64,000 nt of DNA from Nonomuraea cypriaca (lineage in GTDB: Bacteria; Actinomycetota; Actinomycetes; Streptosporangiales; Streptosporangiaceae). Position numbers and translations under genes: made by a program. Shown here one piece after another: positions 30,814-38,598 of the stretch. The stretch covers positions 1-64,000 of the forward strand of contig NZ_JADOGI010000026.1 of the NCBI RefSeq assembly GCF_015645445.1, written 5' to 3'. Each line of letters starts with the position of its first letter. Position 1 is the stretch's first letter. The notes under the pieces were generated by a model. The model did no database searches. It was given only the letters and a program-made list of their open reading frames with translations, and was not told where the DNA came from.

Positions 30814-31958
30814 TAGTGGCTGCCGCCGGTCAGGTCGCGGAACAGGGTCTTGATCTGGGTCAGCTCGGCGAGCTTGGGCTGTACCTGGTCGAGCTGGTCG
30901 CGCAGGTCGTCGTTCTCGGCCTCCAGCTCGGAGACGCGGGTCTCGGCCTTGTCGGCGCGCGCCTCGGCGTCCTCGGCCCGGATCTCGGCGTTGTTGGCGC
31001 GCTCGCTCTCGGCACCGGCGCGGCGCTGCCACTCGTCGGCGCGCTCGCTCTCGGCGGCGGCGGTCTCCTCGGCCTGCTCGATGCGGGCCTTGATGCGGGT
31101 GAGCGCGGCGATCGGGTCCAGGTCGCTGGCCGGGCGCTCGATCACGGGCTCGATCTCGATCTCGGGCTCGGGGTCGGTCTCGACCAGGACGGCGACGGGC
31201 AGGCCGCTCTGGCGGATCTCCTGCGCGCGCTCGGCGGGCCACTCGATCGAGAGCCACCAGAGCGGGGCGCGGCCACGGCGGATCGCGCCCATCGCGCCGC
31301 AGTCGGCCAGGAAGCGGGCGAGGGTGATGCGGTAGGCGGGCGACCACTCGGGCGAGAGCGTCGCGATGGTGTTGTCGCGAGCGCCTGCCCAGAGGACGCC
31401 GCTGATCCGGTTGAGGATCGCGGGCTTGTCGCCCTGGGCGCGGGCCTCGTCGCGCAGGCACGCCCACACGGTGTAGGCGTCGTCTACGAACATGTCCGAG
31501 GGCAGCTCGACGACCTCGGCGGGGTTGTGCATGTCGGGGTTCTCCAGGTGGCGAAGGATTGAGGTTTCGTTGAGGCGCAGGACCTCGGCGACGGCCTGGG
31601 CGTGGCCGTTGCTCGCGGCGACGATGCGCAGCCCGCCGGGCACGGCCTGAACGTCGATCCCCTGCCCGCTGGCGTAGGTGAGCAGGTCGGCGATCGTCCA
31701 GCGGTTCGGCATGCCCCACGTGTTGGCGGGCTGCTCGTCGGCGGGCTCGGTGGCCTGGGCCATGCGGCGGATCGCTGCCTTGTAGTTGTTGAGGCTGTGC
31801 GGGGCGGCGACGTTGTTGCCGATGAAGATCGGCGGGTGGCCGCCCTCGGGGGCGGTGATGATCCAGGTGCCCTTGCGGTGGTCGACGTTGAGATCGGCGG
31901 CGCGAGCCTGGTCGAGCAGGGGCTTGACTTCCTTGCCCGGCTTGATCTGCTTGCTCAT
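30813..31958 (-). CDS. Large early protein with C-terminal coiled coil
   Basis: A 381-residue protein, first gene of the unit behind promoter F. The N-terminus (MSKQIKPGKEVKPLLDQARA, then FIGNNVAAPHSLNNYKAAIR) resembles HicA-like/dsRBD-sized folds used in small RNA-binding domains: KGTWIITAPEGGHPP fits. A middle helical region follows, then a long coiled coil (residues about 290-370, EIRAEDAEARADKAETRVSE). Probably a nucleic-acid-binding scaffold. Specific function not recognised. Confidence 0.75.
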   Translation of the reverse strand: MSKQIKPGKEVKPLLDQARAADLNVDHRKGTWIITAPEGGHPPIFIGNNVAAPHSLNNYKAAIRRMAQATEPADEQPANTWGMPNRWTIADLLTYASGQGIDVQAVPGGLRIVAASNGHAQAVAEVLRLNETSILRHLENPDMHNPAEVVELPSDMFVDDAYTVWACLRDEARAQGDKPAILNRISGVLWAGARDNTIATLSPEWSPAYRITLARFLADCGAMGAIRRGRAPLWWLSIEWPAERAQEIRQSGLPVAVLVETDPEPEIEIEPVIERPASDLDPIAALTRIKARIEQAEETAAAESERADEWQRRAGAESERANNAEIRAEDAEARADKAETRVSELEAENDDLRDQLDQVQPKLAELTQIKTLFRDLTGGSH

Positions 31959-32022
31959 GTTGTCCTTTCGTGGGGGGCGGGGTAGCGGCCCTGCCCCCGA
32001 AACCTCGTCGGTGTTGACGACA

Positions 32023-32052
32023 ACGTTAGGCGGGACACCGGAACCGAGTCAA
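32023..32052 (-). promoter_or_regulatory. Early promoter F
   Basis: Minus strand: -35 TTGACT (32047-32052), 18-bp spacer, -10 TAACGT (32023-32028), preceded by GTCGTATGTG. The downstream dyad is partly changed (TGTCGTCAACACCGACG). Reads into 30813-31958 and the replication genes. Confidence 0.75.
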
Positions 32053-32079
32053 CACATACGACTAGGATTTCCGTGCAGG

Positions 32080-32616
32080 TCAGGCAGCCTGCGCCAACTG
32101 CTCACGCTCGGCACGCCGGCGCGCGAGATGCCGGCGCTCCTGCTCACGCCTGGCCGCCGACTTGCGCCGCATGAACTCACGCGACGCCGCGAGCGCCAGC
32201 GGCGAGCGATCCCCGTACGTGAGGCGCGCCCGATTGCACGCGAGCAGCTCGTCGCGATCCATCAGCGCCACCTCGGCCGCGATGGCACGTTCCAGCTCGT
32301 CGGGCGAGAGATCGAGCCAGTCGTCATCCCACTCCATCGGGCGCGGCCACCCCTTGCGCTCGGCACGCTTACGCGCCCGCAGAGCGGCCGTGGACTCGGG
32401 CGGCGCGACGTTCCAGAGCTGCTCATAGAGCGCGGCCACCTTGCGCGCCGTCGCGGACTCGACGCGCTCGCGCTGGCGCATGCGGCGCACCATCTCCTTG
32501 GAGGACAGCCGCCGCTCGATCTCTTCGACGTGCCAGCCGATCGCGATCAGCGCCTCGATCCGGCGCTGAGTGCCCCAGCGCGGCACGAACTCGCGATCAG
32601 CAACCTTCTTAGTCAT
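32080..32616 (-). CDS. Helix-turn-helix phage protein
   Basis: A 178-residue basic protein from ATG at 32616 (MTKKVADREFVPRWGTQRRI). GTQRRIEALIAIGWHVEEIE and RRLSSKEMVRR form a helix-turn-helix common in actinophage regulators. The C-terminus is a highly basic helix (REFMRRKSAARREQERRHLA). It overlaps rusA by 8 bp. It is likely a DNA-binding early regulator. Confidence 0.72.
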   Translation of the reverse strand: MTKKVADREFVPRWGTQRRIEALIAIGWHVEEIERRLSSKEMVRRMRQRERVESATARKVAALYEQLWNVAPPESTAALRARKRAERKGWPRPMEWDDDWLDLSPDELERAIAAEVALMDRDELLACNRARLTYGDRSPLALAASREFMRRKSAARREQERRHLARRRAEREQLAQAA

Positions 32617-33154
32617 CAACGCGCTCCAGGGCGGGGATCGCCCAGACGCGCACGACCGCGCCGGGCTCGGGCAGAGAGTCGGGCTCGCGAGGATCGAGCG
32701 CGTAGGTCTTGGCCGTCTCGCGGTAGCGCACCACGCGGGCGTCATCGGCCCAGACGACGCCGGTCATCGCGTCCTCGGTCGAGCGGATCAGCTTGGACAG
32801 GTCCGGCGTGGACGCGCACAGCCACCACAGGTGACGTGACCACGCCAGGCCGGCGGGCCACCAGTCAGGCCGAGACTTGGGCTTGGTCCGGACGGTGAAC
32901 ACCATCTGGGCGACGATCTGGCCGTCGAGCAGCTCGGCGTGCCCGGCGTCGGCCATCGCCTGCCGGGCGGCCTCGGCCACCGCCGCGCGCCAGGGCTTGA
33001 CCTTGGCGCTCGACTCGACCTGAGCAACCTTGCCCGTGAACACTCGAGCCTTGCCGCGCCCCTTGTAGACCGGCCGGCCGTTCTTGCTGCCCTGCGGGCC
33101 GGGCTCGCCGTAGGCGACGAACTCCAGCCACGGCGCGGTCTCGACGATCGTCAC
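32609..33154 (-). CDS. rusA: RusA-like Holliday junction resolvase
   Basis: A 181-residue protein from GTG at 33154, overlapping the upstream stop (GTGA). It shows the RusA fold signature: EPGPQGSKNGRPVYKGRGKA near the start, then TPDLSKLIRSTEDAMTGVVW with ADDARVV, supplying the catalytic Asp residues. RusA resolves four-way junctions made during phage recombination and replication. It lies with ERF and YqaJ genes, forming a recombination set. Confidence 0.88.
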   Translation of the reverse strand: MTIVETAPWLEFVAYGEPGPQGSKNGRPVYKGRGKARVFTGKVAQVESSAKVKPWRAAVAEAARQAMADAGHAELLDGQIVAQMVFTVRTKPKSRPDWWPAGLAWSRHLWWLCASTPDLSKLIRSTEDAMTGVVWADDARVVRYRETAKTYALDPREPDSLPEPGAVVRVWAIPALERVDD

Positions 33155-33414
33155 GCCGCCCCCTCGCTCGCGCCCCACAGGGACTCGCGATAGGCGGACT
33201 CGGCGAGCAGGCCACGCTCGATCGCGACCAGCTCGGGATCGTCGCCGTCAACGTCCGGGACGGCGCGCAGCTCGGCGAGCGGCTCCAGGTCGCGCAGCAG
33301 CTCCGCAGCGGCGGCGTCCACGCGGACACGACGGCGACGCACCACGGCGAGCGCGCCGCCGAGCGCGGCGGCGGCCATGGCGGACATGCCGCCGTAGGCG
33401 TAGGGGTCGCTCAT
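33151..33414 (-). CDS. Small hypothetical protein with N-terminal membrane-like helix
   Basis: An 87-residue protein (MSDPYAYGGMSAMAAAALGG), where residues 8-25 form a short Ala/Gly-rich hydrophobic helix followed by RRRRVRVDA. The remainder is acidic and helical. The 4-bp overlap with rusA shows coupling. It might be a membrane-anchored early protein. No family recognised. Confidence 0.62.
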   Translation of the reverse strand: MSDPYAYGGMSAMAAAALGGALAVVRRRRVRVDAAAAELLRDLEPLAELRAVPDVDGDDPELVAIERGLLAESAYRESLWGASEGAA

Positions 33415-33458
33415 CGGATACCCCCGAACGTGAGCAGGCGGACCAGGGCGACGATCAC
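33411..33458 (-). CDS. Possible 15-residue coupling ORF
   Basis: GTG at 33458 overlaps the upstream stop (GTGA) and TGA at 33411 overlaps the next start (ATGA). The peptide VIVALVRLLTFGGIR is hydrophobic and basic. It may merely carry ribosomes across the 40-bp gap. Evidence is limited to overlap geometry. Confidence 0.35.
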   Translation of the reverse strand: MIVALVRLLTFGGIR

Positions 33459-33973
33459 GCGGCCCACCGCCGCTCGCACAGGCCGCCGGCGGGCGTGCCG
33501 TCCTCGGCGTGGCTGAACCCGTTCTGCTCGTCCCAGAGCACGCGGGCGCCGCAGTTGGCGCACGTCTCGCGAGGGTCGAGCGTCACGGCGCGGGCCGGGG
33601 TCGTCGCCGGGCTCTCGGCCGGGGGCGCGACCGGGCTCGGCACCGAGACGAAAGGGCGGAACAGATCCGGCGCGGGCGAATCCGCGGGCGTCTTGGCGGA
33701 CGCGCTCGCGCTCTCGCTCGGGATGGCCGCCGGGGTGTAGCGATCGATCGCGGCCTGGTAGGCGGCGGCGAGCGCCTCACAGCGGGCGCGCGTCTCCCGC
33801 AGCGACTCGCGCCGCTTGGCGAGCGACTCCAGCTCAGCGGCGACGCGCTCCATGCGCGGGCCGACATCGGCCAGCTCGGCGGCAGCGGCGGCGGCGTCAT
33901 GCTTGGCCTCGTCGCGCTTGCCGGCGAGCAGCGACGCGACGGCGCTCTCGGCCTCAAGAGTCGTCATGGTCAC
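33455..33973 (-). CDS. Coiled-coil phage protein with zinc ribbon
   Basis: A 172-residue protein. Residues about 5-75 form a coiled coil (RMERVAAELESLAKRRESLR), then a Pro/Ala/Ser linker, then TCANCGARVLWDEQNGFSHA ... GGLCERRW, a probable zinc-binding end. It is a common arrangement for small phage accessory proteins. Role unknown. Confidence 0.68.
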   Translation of the reverse strand: MTMTTLEAESAVASLLAGKRDEAKHDAAAAAAELADVGPRMERVAAELESLAKRRESLRETRARCEALAAAYQAAIDRYTPAAIPSESASASAKTPADSPAPDLFRPFVSVPSPVAPPAESPATTPARAVTLDPRETCANCGARVLWDEQNGFSHAEDGTPAGGLCERRWAA

Positions 33974-34019
33974 GGGTTGTTCCTCCGATTGGGTGGCGTA
34001 GAAAGGGCTGCGTGCGGGG

Positions 34020-34080
34020 CCGTAGCAGGCGCTACGGCCATGGGAGCGCCGCCCGGCGGGGAAGGATCCGGGCGGCGCTC
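34020..34080 (-). terminator. Two hairpins after the ERF gene
   Basis: GAGCGCCGCCCGG/CCGGGCGGCGCTC, a 13-bp perfect stem (34044-34080), followed on the minus strand by CCGTAGC/GCTACGG (34020-34037) and later CCCTTTCT. It may attenuate or process the early transcript between recombination and downstream genes. Confidence 0.5.
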
Positions 34081-34088
34081 TCGACGGG

Positions 34089-34874
34089 CTAGGAGCGGGT
34101 CTTGCCGATGCGGACGATCAGGTCGCCGATCGCCTCGGACTCGCCCGTCTCGTTCTCGATCAGCTCGCCGAGCCGGTTCATGCTCTTCAGCTCGTAATGG
34201 GCCTGGTAGAGCCGCTGCTTGCTGGTGGCCGGGTTGAGCGCCTCATCGCGGTAGCTCGTCGCCGGGCGCAGCGGGGCCTCACCGCGTTCCAGGTTGTGCG
34301 CGTCCGGGTCCGTGTCGCGCAACGGCACCATGCCTGCGTGGAACAAGAGCGTGCGCAGGGCGACCGACTGGGCCTTAGCCGTGCCCTTGTCGCCGTTGTC
34401 GAGAGACTCACCGGCGGCCTCGGCCTCGATGTAGTCACCCATCGGCCCGTAGATGCGGTACTGGATGGTCACGGTGCACTCGCGGGCGGCCTTGCCCCCC
34501 GAGGTGGTGGCCGGGGCGTGGCCGGCGATGACCTTGTGGGGGATCACGAGCACGCCGTGACGGCGGATGACGGGGGCGAACGCCTCCATGGCGGCGTCAA
34601 CGCCTCGGTACCAGAACTTGGCCGGGCCGCTCTCGACCTGGCTGGCCTTGGCGATGGCGCGCACGTCCTTCATCACGCGGTTCCAGGCGACGACGACGGG
34701 CACCTGCGGCGGGTCGTCGCTGCCGGTCTCCTCCTCGTAGGCGATCAGCTCGGGCGACGGCCCGACGATCTGGGGCCAACCCGCCTGCGGCGCGGCGGCG
34801 GTCTCGACGACCTGCGCGGCGGGGGCGGCGGGGGCGGCAGCCTGGGCGGCGGCCTGCGCGAGGGTGGACGACAT
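34089..34874 (-). CDS. ERF-family single-strand annealing protein
   Basis: A 261-residue protein from ATG at 34874, overlapping the YqaJ stop. The Ala/Pro/Gln-rich start is followed by the ERF core: KFWYRGVDAAMEAFAPVIRR, then VTIQYRIYGPMGDYIEAEAA, GESLDNGDKGTAKAQSVALR. ERF proteins anneal complementary strands in RecA-independent phage recombination. The exonuclease next to it supplies the single strands. Confidence 0.88.
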   Translation of the reverse strand: MSSTLAQAAAQAAAPAAPAAQVVETAAAPQAGWPQIVGPSPELIAYEEETGSDDPPQVPVVVAWNRVMKDVRAIAKASQVESGPAKFWYRGVDAAMEAFAPVIRRHGVLVIPHKVIAGHAPATTSGGKAARECTVTIQYRIYGPMGDYIEAEAAGESLDNGDKGTAKAQSVALRTLLFHAGMVPLRDTDPDAHNLERGEAPLRPATSYRDEALNPATSKQRLYQAHYELKSMNRLGELIENETGESEAIGDLIVRIGKTRS

Positions 34875-35929
34875 CAGCTCTCCTCGGTCTTGCGGAAGTT
34901 GCGGCCGACGTTGATCGCCCGCACGGTGGTCTCGGTCACGCACGCCTCGTAGGCGTCGGGGTACTGCTCGGCCATCAGCGCCAGGGCGACAGCCGGACGC
35001 CCGCGCCGGGCGGTGTACGAATAGGCGTCTTCCTCGGCGAACTGGGCGCGCTCGTGGCCGCCGAGCAGGGCGATCAAGTCGGCCTTGGCCTCGTCCTTGC
35101 CACGCTTCTCACGCTTCTCGGCGAGCCGGTGCGTCTCGTACCGGTCGAGCAGGTCGAGCACCTCGGGGCCGACGTCCAGCCCGCCGGCCCGCTCGGGGTA
35201 GAGGTCGCCGTACAGCTCGACGAGCCGATCGGGGTCGCCCGAGGGCGCGGGCGTGTCCCCGGCGATGATGCGCTGACGCATCAGGTCGGCGGCGGCGATC
35301 AGGTTCTCGATGATCGCCTCGTGGTCGTTGCGCCTGATCACGTACTGGCGGTAGTCGTTGCCGCCGATCAGGACGGCGACATGCACGTGGTCATAGCCGG
35401 TGACGGCCATCTGCCAGAGCACCTGGGCGAGCACGTCGTCAGGCGTCGAGCGCAGCCACTTGCCGGCCAGCCACGCCGAGCGGGTCTTGATCTCCAGGGC
35501 GCACGTCTCGCGCTGCTCGCGGTTCAGCGGGCACTCGGTCACGCGGCGGTCGAGCGTGCAGGTCATCCACGGGCGCTCGTCGTTGCCGACCAGGCCGACC
35601 CGGCGCACCACCGAGCGGTTACGCCTGGCCCATTCGCGGGCGATCGTCTCCTCGTGCAGGTTGCCCCACAGGGCGGCCTCGCCCGCGTTGTCGTCCTCGG
35701 GCAGCTCGCCGCGCTTCTCGTGAAAGACGCGCAGGGGCACGTTGTAGCCGACGCCGAGAATGTCGGCGACGTCCGACGAGCCGATGCGGGTCGAGCCGTC
35801 GCGGTGGTCGCCGCGCCGGGCGGCGAGCCACTCGGCGCGCCCGGCGGTGGCGGGCAGGACCAGGCGGGCGGTGGGGGTGACCCGCCGCCCCACGATGGGG
35901 GCGGCGGGCTCGATCGCGATCGCGGTCAC
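34874..35929 (-). CDS. YqaJ-like viral recombinase exonuclease
   Basis: A 351-residue nuclease. STRIGSSDVADILGVGYNVP, then ALWGNLHEETIAREW (catalytic Glu), WMTCTLDRRV (Asp) and ALEIKTRSAW (Glu-x-Lys) form the lambda-exonuclease-type PD-(D/E)xK active site. A coiled coil follows. It resects DNA ends for the ERF protein. The pair plus RusA is a typical recombination module, also used for phage circularisation. Confidence 0.88.
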   Translation of the reverse strand: MTAIAIEPAAPIVGRRVTPTARLVLPATAGRAEWLAARRGDHRDGSTRIGSSDVADILGVGYNVPLRVFHEKRGELPEDDNAGEAALWGNLHEETIAREWARRNRSVVRRVGLVGNDERPWMTCTLDRRVTECPLNREQRETCALEIKTRSAWLAGKWLRSTPDDVLAQVLWQMAVTGYDHVHVAVLIGGNDYRQYVIRRNDHEAIIENLIAAADLMRQRIIAGDTPAPSGDPDRLVELYGDLYPERAGGLDVGPEVLDLLDRYETHRLAEKREKRGKDEAKADLIALLGGHERAQFAEEDAYSYTARRGRPAVALALMAEQYPDAYEACVTETTVRAINVGRNFRKTEES

Positions 35930-36567
35930 TCGGCCACCCCGACGTGGCGGTAACCGGCCTCCGCGAGGTGCTCGGCGAGGTGCCGGGACTCGTGCCGCCC
36001 GAGGCTGCTGCCCTCCCAGAGCATGCGCGTCAACGACTCGACGGCCTCGGCCTTGGCCTTGGCCTCGGGGTTGTCGAGCATCTCGGCGGCAGCCGCGTAC
36101 AGGGCGGCGATCTCGCGCGCCCTTTCCGGGCTGAGGTAGTCGCCGCCGTCCACGTCCCCGACGAGCGAGTGAACGCGGGTGCCGGAGAGCATGCCGAGCG
36201 CGTCAGCCTCGGCCGGGCGGGGCAGAATCACGGGCGGCTGCTGGCCGGCGGCCTCGTACAGCTTGCCCACGAACTCGGGCAGCTCGTCGGCGGTGACGTA
36301 GACGCTGAGGGTGGGGCTGCTAAGCATGGCGGTGTTGGGGTGCGCCTTCGACGGTTGGATGTTCATGTGGTCGCCGTCGCTGTCGGTGTGCTTGTGCTCG
36401 ACGGGCTGGGGCATCCCGGCCGCCTCGTACAGGGCGGCGACGAGCTTGGGCAGGTCGTCGTGCTTGATGTGCACGGCCCCGCCGTCGATGAACACGGCCT
36501 TGGGGAACGTGTCAGAGGGCGCGATCCGCATCGTGTCGCCGTCGAGAGAGGGGATGTACGTGCTCAT
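35926..36567 (-). CDS. Phage protein with duplicated module
   Basis: A 213-residue protein with two repeated units: GDTMRIAPSDTFPKAVFIDG ... LPKLVAALYEAAGMPQP and GDHMNIQPSKAHPNTAMLSS ... LPEFVGKLYEAAGQQPP. Each looks like a beta-beta-beta-helix fold. The last part is helical and acidic-basic (SLGRHESRHLAEHLAEAGYR). It overlaps YqaJ by 4 bp. Function not recognised. Confidence 0.72.
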   Translation of the reverse strand: MSTYIPSLDGDTMRIAPSDTFPKAVFIDGGAVHIKHDDLPKLVAALYEAAGMPQPVEHKHTDSDGDHMNIQPSKAHPNTAMLSSPTLSVYVTADELPEFVGKLYEAAGQQPPVILPRPAEADALGMLSGTRVHSLVGDVDGGDYLSPERAREIAALYAAAAEMLDNPEAKAKAEAVESLTRMLWEGSSLGRHESRHLAEHLAEAGYRHVGVAE

Positions 36568-36734
36568 TTGCTGCTCCGGGAGGTGTAGGGAGTGCGGTAG
36601 AGGGGGCCGGTCTTGGCCTTGATGCCGGGGTCGGCCCCGCCGGGCCGGGCGTGGTCAAGCCACAGCTCGGCGGGGTAGTCGGCGACCTGGGGCCACTCGT
36701 CGTGGCCCCTCAGCCGGTCGAGCAGTCGCCTCAC
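36564..36734 (-). CDS. Small hypothetical phage protein
   Basis: A 56-residue protein from GTG at 36734, overlapping neighbours at both ends by 4 bp (GTGA upstream, ATGA downstream). It begins VRRLLDRLRGHDEWPQVADY and has a basic, Pro/Gly-rich end. The two couplings and matching codon use support it. Function unknown. Confidence 0.65.
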   Translation of the reverse strand: MRRLLDRLRGHDEWPQVADYPAELWLDHARPGGADPGIKAKTGPLYRTPYTSRSSK

Positions 36735-37105
36735 GTGGCGGCCGCCACGAGCCGAACCGCCTCGTCCAGGTCGCAGCACTTGAGCCCGGCCCAGACGTTG
36801 ACGTGCACACCGCCGTAGGTGCCGGCGATGTTGAGCTGACCGCCGCGCTGGTGCGGGTGGTAGTTCTCGACGTCCCACATCACGCCGTCGAGCACGTCGG
36901 CGTAGAGGCGCATGCGCTCGATCAGCTCGGGCAGCGAGGTGGGCGAGATCTGGGCGCGGATCTCGACGGGCATGCCGGTGCGGGCGGCGATCTCCCACAG
37001 GCACGGCGGCGTCAGGCCGGGGACGCGGGCGAGAGTGGCCAGCGCGTCGGCGGCCAGAGCGAGTTCGCTGCTGCGCGTCGGGGCCTCGGGTGCGATAGTG
37101 GTCAT
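36731..37105 (-). CDS. Hypothetical early phage protein
   Basis: A 124-residue protein from ATG at 37105 (MTTIAPEAPTRSSELALAAD). It has ELIERMRLYADVLDGVMWDV and GQLNIAGTYGGVHVNVWAGL, an alpha+beta pattern. First gene of the leftward recombination unit after the repressor. No family recognised. Confidence 0.7.
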   Translation of the reverse strand: MTTIAPEAPTRSSELALAADALATLARVPGLTPPCLWEIAARTGMPVEIRAQISPTSLPELIERMRLYADVLDGVMWDVENYHPHQRGGQLNIAGTYGGVHVNVWAGLKCCDLDEAVRLVAAAT

Positions 37106-37178
37106 TGGTCCTGCCTCTCGGTGGTTGCGGGACATGGGGCGTTCGGCCGTAGCGGGACCGGACGCCCCCTTTTGCGTG

Positions 37179-37721
37179 TTAGGCGCTGTAGCGGCGGCCG
37201 GGCTTGGCCGCGAGCAGGTCGCCCTCGTCGCGGGCGGTGGTGCGCGAGCGGCGGCCGGTGTTGACGCGGCGGCTCGTCGCGCTGTCCTGCTGGCGCGTGC
37301 GGGTGACCGGGCCGGTCACGGCGTGCTCGGCGACGGCGGCGCGGAGCTGGGCGAGCGTCCAGCGGACCTTGCCACCGATGCGGGTGTGCTCGACCCCGGC
37401 CGTAGCGAGGCGGCGCAGCAGGTTGGCCGTGACGCCGCCGCCGATGATCTCGGCCGCTTGCTCGCAGGTGTAGAGCCGGAAGTCGGCGATCTCGATCACC
37501 TGCGCGGGCGGCTGCTCGTGCTCGGCGGGCGTCTCCTCGTGAGTCGTCGCCGGGGCGAGATCCGCGACAGACGAGCGCAGTTCGGCGGCGATCCGCTCCA
37601 GCACTTCCGTGCTCGCGGGGCGTCGGCCTAGCTCGATGTTGCGGAGCGACTGCGGGTGCAGCCCGACTCGTTCCGCCAGGCCACGGACGGTAAGCCCGGC
37701 CGTCTCACGCAGGGAGCGCAT
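37179..37721 (-). CDS. XRE-type phage repressor with a second DNA-binding domain
   Basis: A 180-residue protein. Residues about 1-55 are an XRE helix-turn-helix (MRSLRETAGLTVRGLAERVG, LHPQSLRNIELGRRPAS). After a linker, residues about 90-145 (RLYTCEQAAEIIGGGVTANL ... TRIGGKVRWTLAQLRAAVAE) look like an Xis/MerR-type winged helix. The C-terminus is Arg-rich. It is divergent from 37991 across an operator-rich region and is the likely immunity repressor. An in-frame GTG at 37763 close to the predicted transcription start could give a leaderless longer form. Confidence 0.75.
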   Translation of the reverse strand: MRSLRETAGLTVRGLAERVGLHPQSLRNIELGRRPASTEVLERIAAELRSSVADLAPATTHEETPAEHEQPPAQVIEIADFRLYTCEQAAEIIGGGVTANLLRRLATAGVEHTRIGGKVRWTLAQLRAAVAEHAVTGPVTRTRQQDSATSRRVNTGRRSRTTARDEGDLLAAKPGRRYSA

Positions 37722-37770
37722 GGGCGAGCCCTGCCCCTGGTGGGGCGTGGTGTGTGGATTCACGTTGACC

Positions 37771-37998
37771 ACAATAGGACTCAAGTGGACTCAAGGTCAA
37801 CCGAGGTCATCTGAGGGCAGCTCGGGTCAACTGGCTGTTGCCATCGGCGGGTGCTGGGCTCAGAATGAGCGCGGGGACTCACAGAGTCGCGAGCGTGACT
37901 CGTGTGGGTGGGTGTGTGCGTCGAGGTGCCTTTGACCTGGGCTTTCAGGTAGGACCACTATGGTTAACGAGAAACGAAAGACTCATCCCCATGACTCA
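37771..37998. promoter_or_regulatory. Immunity switch: divergent promoters and GACTC operators
   Basis: Leftward promoter: TTGACC (37795-37800), 18 bp, TATTGT (37771-37776). Rightward promoter: TTGACC (37932-37937), 18 bp, CACTAT (37956-37961). GACTC or GAGTC occurs about seven times between 37779 and 37996, including two direct copies inside the leftward spacer and a GACTC-ACA-GAGTC palindrome. This is a typical operator cluster for a phage repressor. Confidence 0.65.
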
Positions 37999-38461
37999 TG
38001 CACACCAAGGATTACCGGTGATGACCGCTCAGGACCGGCGTCAGGCGTGGATACGCCTAGGCGAGCTACTGACGGCGCGCCGCGTCGAGATCGACCCGAG
38101 ATACACCAACAAGCGCCTGTTCGCCGGGGAACGCGGCGTGAACTACCGCGTGATCAGCGACATAGAGGCAGCGAGACGCGACAACTTCGGCGCTCCCATG
38201 CTGCGCGCGATCGAGGTTGCCTACCGCCTGGAGCGAGGCGCGATCGCCGAGGCGATCGAGCAAGGGCCGGCCGAGGCCCTGCGCGTCGAGCAGCCCGAGA
38301 TGCGCGTCGCCGAGATCTCCGCAGCCGATGGCATGCTGTTGGTGCCGGTGCCGGCGGACATGACAGAGGCGGAGCGTCAGCGTGTTCAGGAGTGGGCGGC
38401 GCGGATGGCCGCCGATATTGTCCGTCTCAGACAGACTACGGACCGTGACGGCGAGTTGTAG
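37991..38461 (+). CDS. Phage DNA-binding regulator, rightward from the switch
   Basis: A 156-residue protein. ATG at 37991 (MTHAHQGLPVMTAQDRRQAW) or the internal ATG at 38021 with AGGA upstream could be the start. WIRLGELLTARRVEIDPRYT, NKRLFAGERGVNYRVISDIE and AARRDNFGAPMLRAIEVAYR form a degenerate XRE domain common in actinobacterial prophages. It is divergent from the repressor and upstream of the integrase, so a Cro-like or integration-control role is likely. Confidence 0.72.
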   Translation: MTHAHQGLPVMTAQDRRQAWIRLGELLTARRVEIDPRYTNKRLFAGERGVNYRVISDIEAARRDNFGAPMLRAIEVAYRLERGAIAEAIEQGPAEALRVEQPEMRVAEISAADGMLLVPVPADMTEAERQRVQEWAARMAADIVRLRQTTDRDGEL

Positions 38462-38598
38462 GGATAATCACAGGTAGGCAGGGTGTTTCGCTCTAGCCTT
38501 CGAGCCCTCTAGCGCTGCACGGTCGCGCAGTGTATACCGGATTAGCTCTTATCGGCTGCATTGACCTGCGCGCATATGGCGCAGCTAAGGAACGCCCC

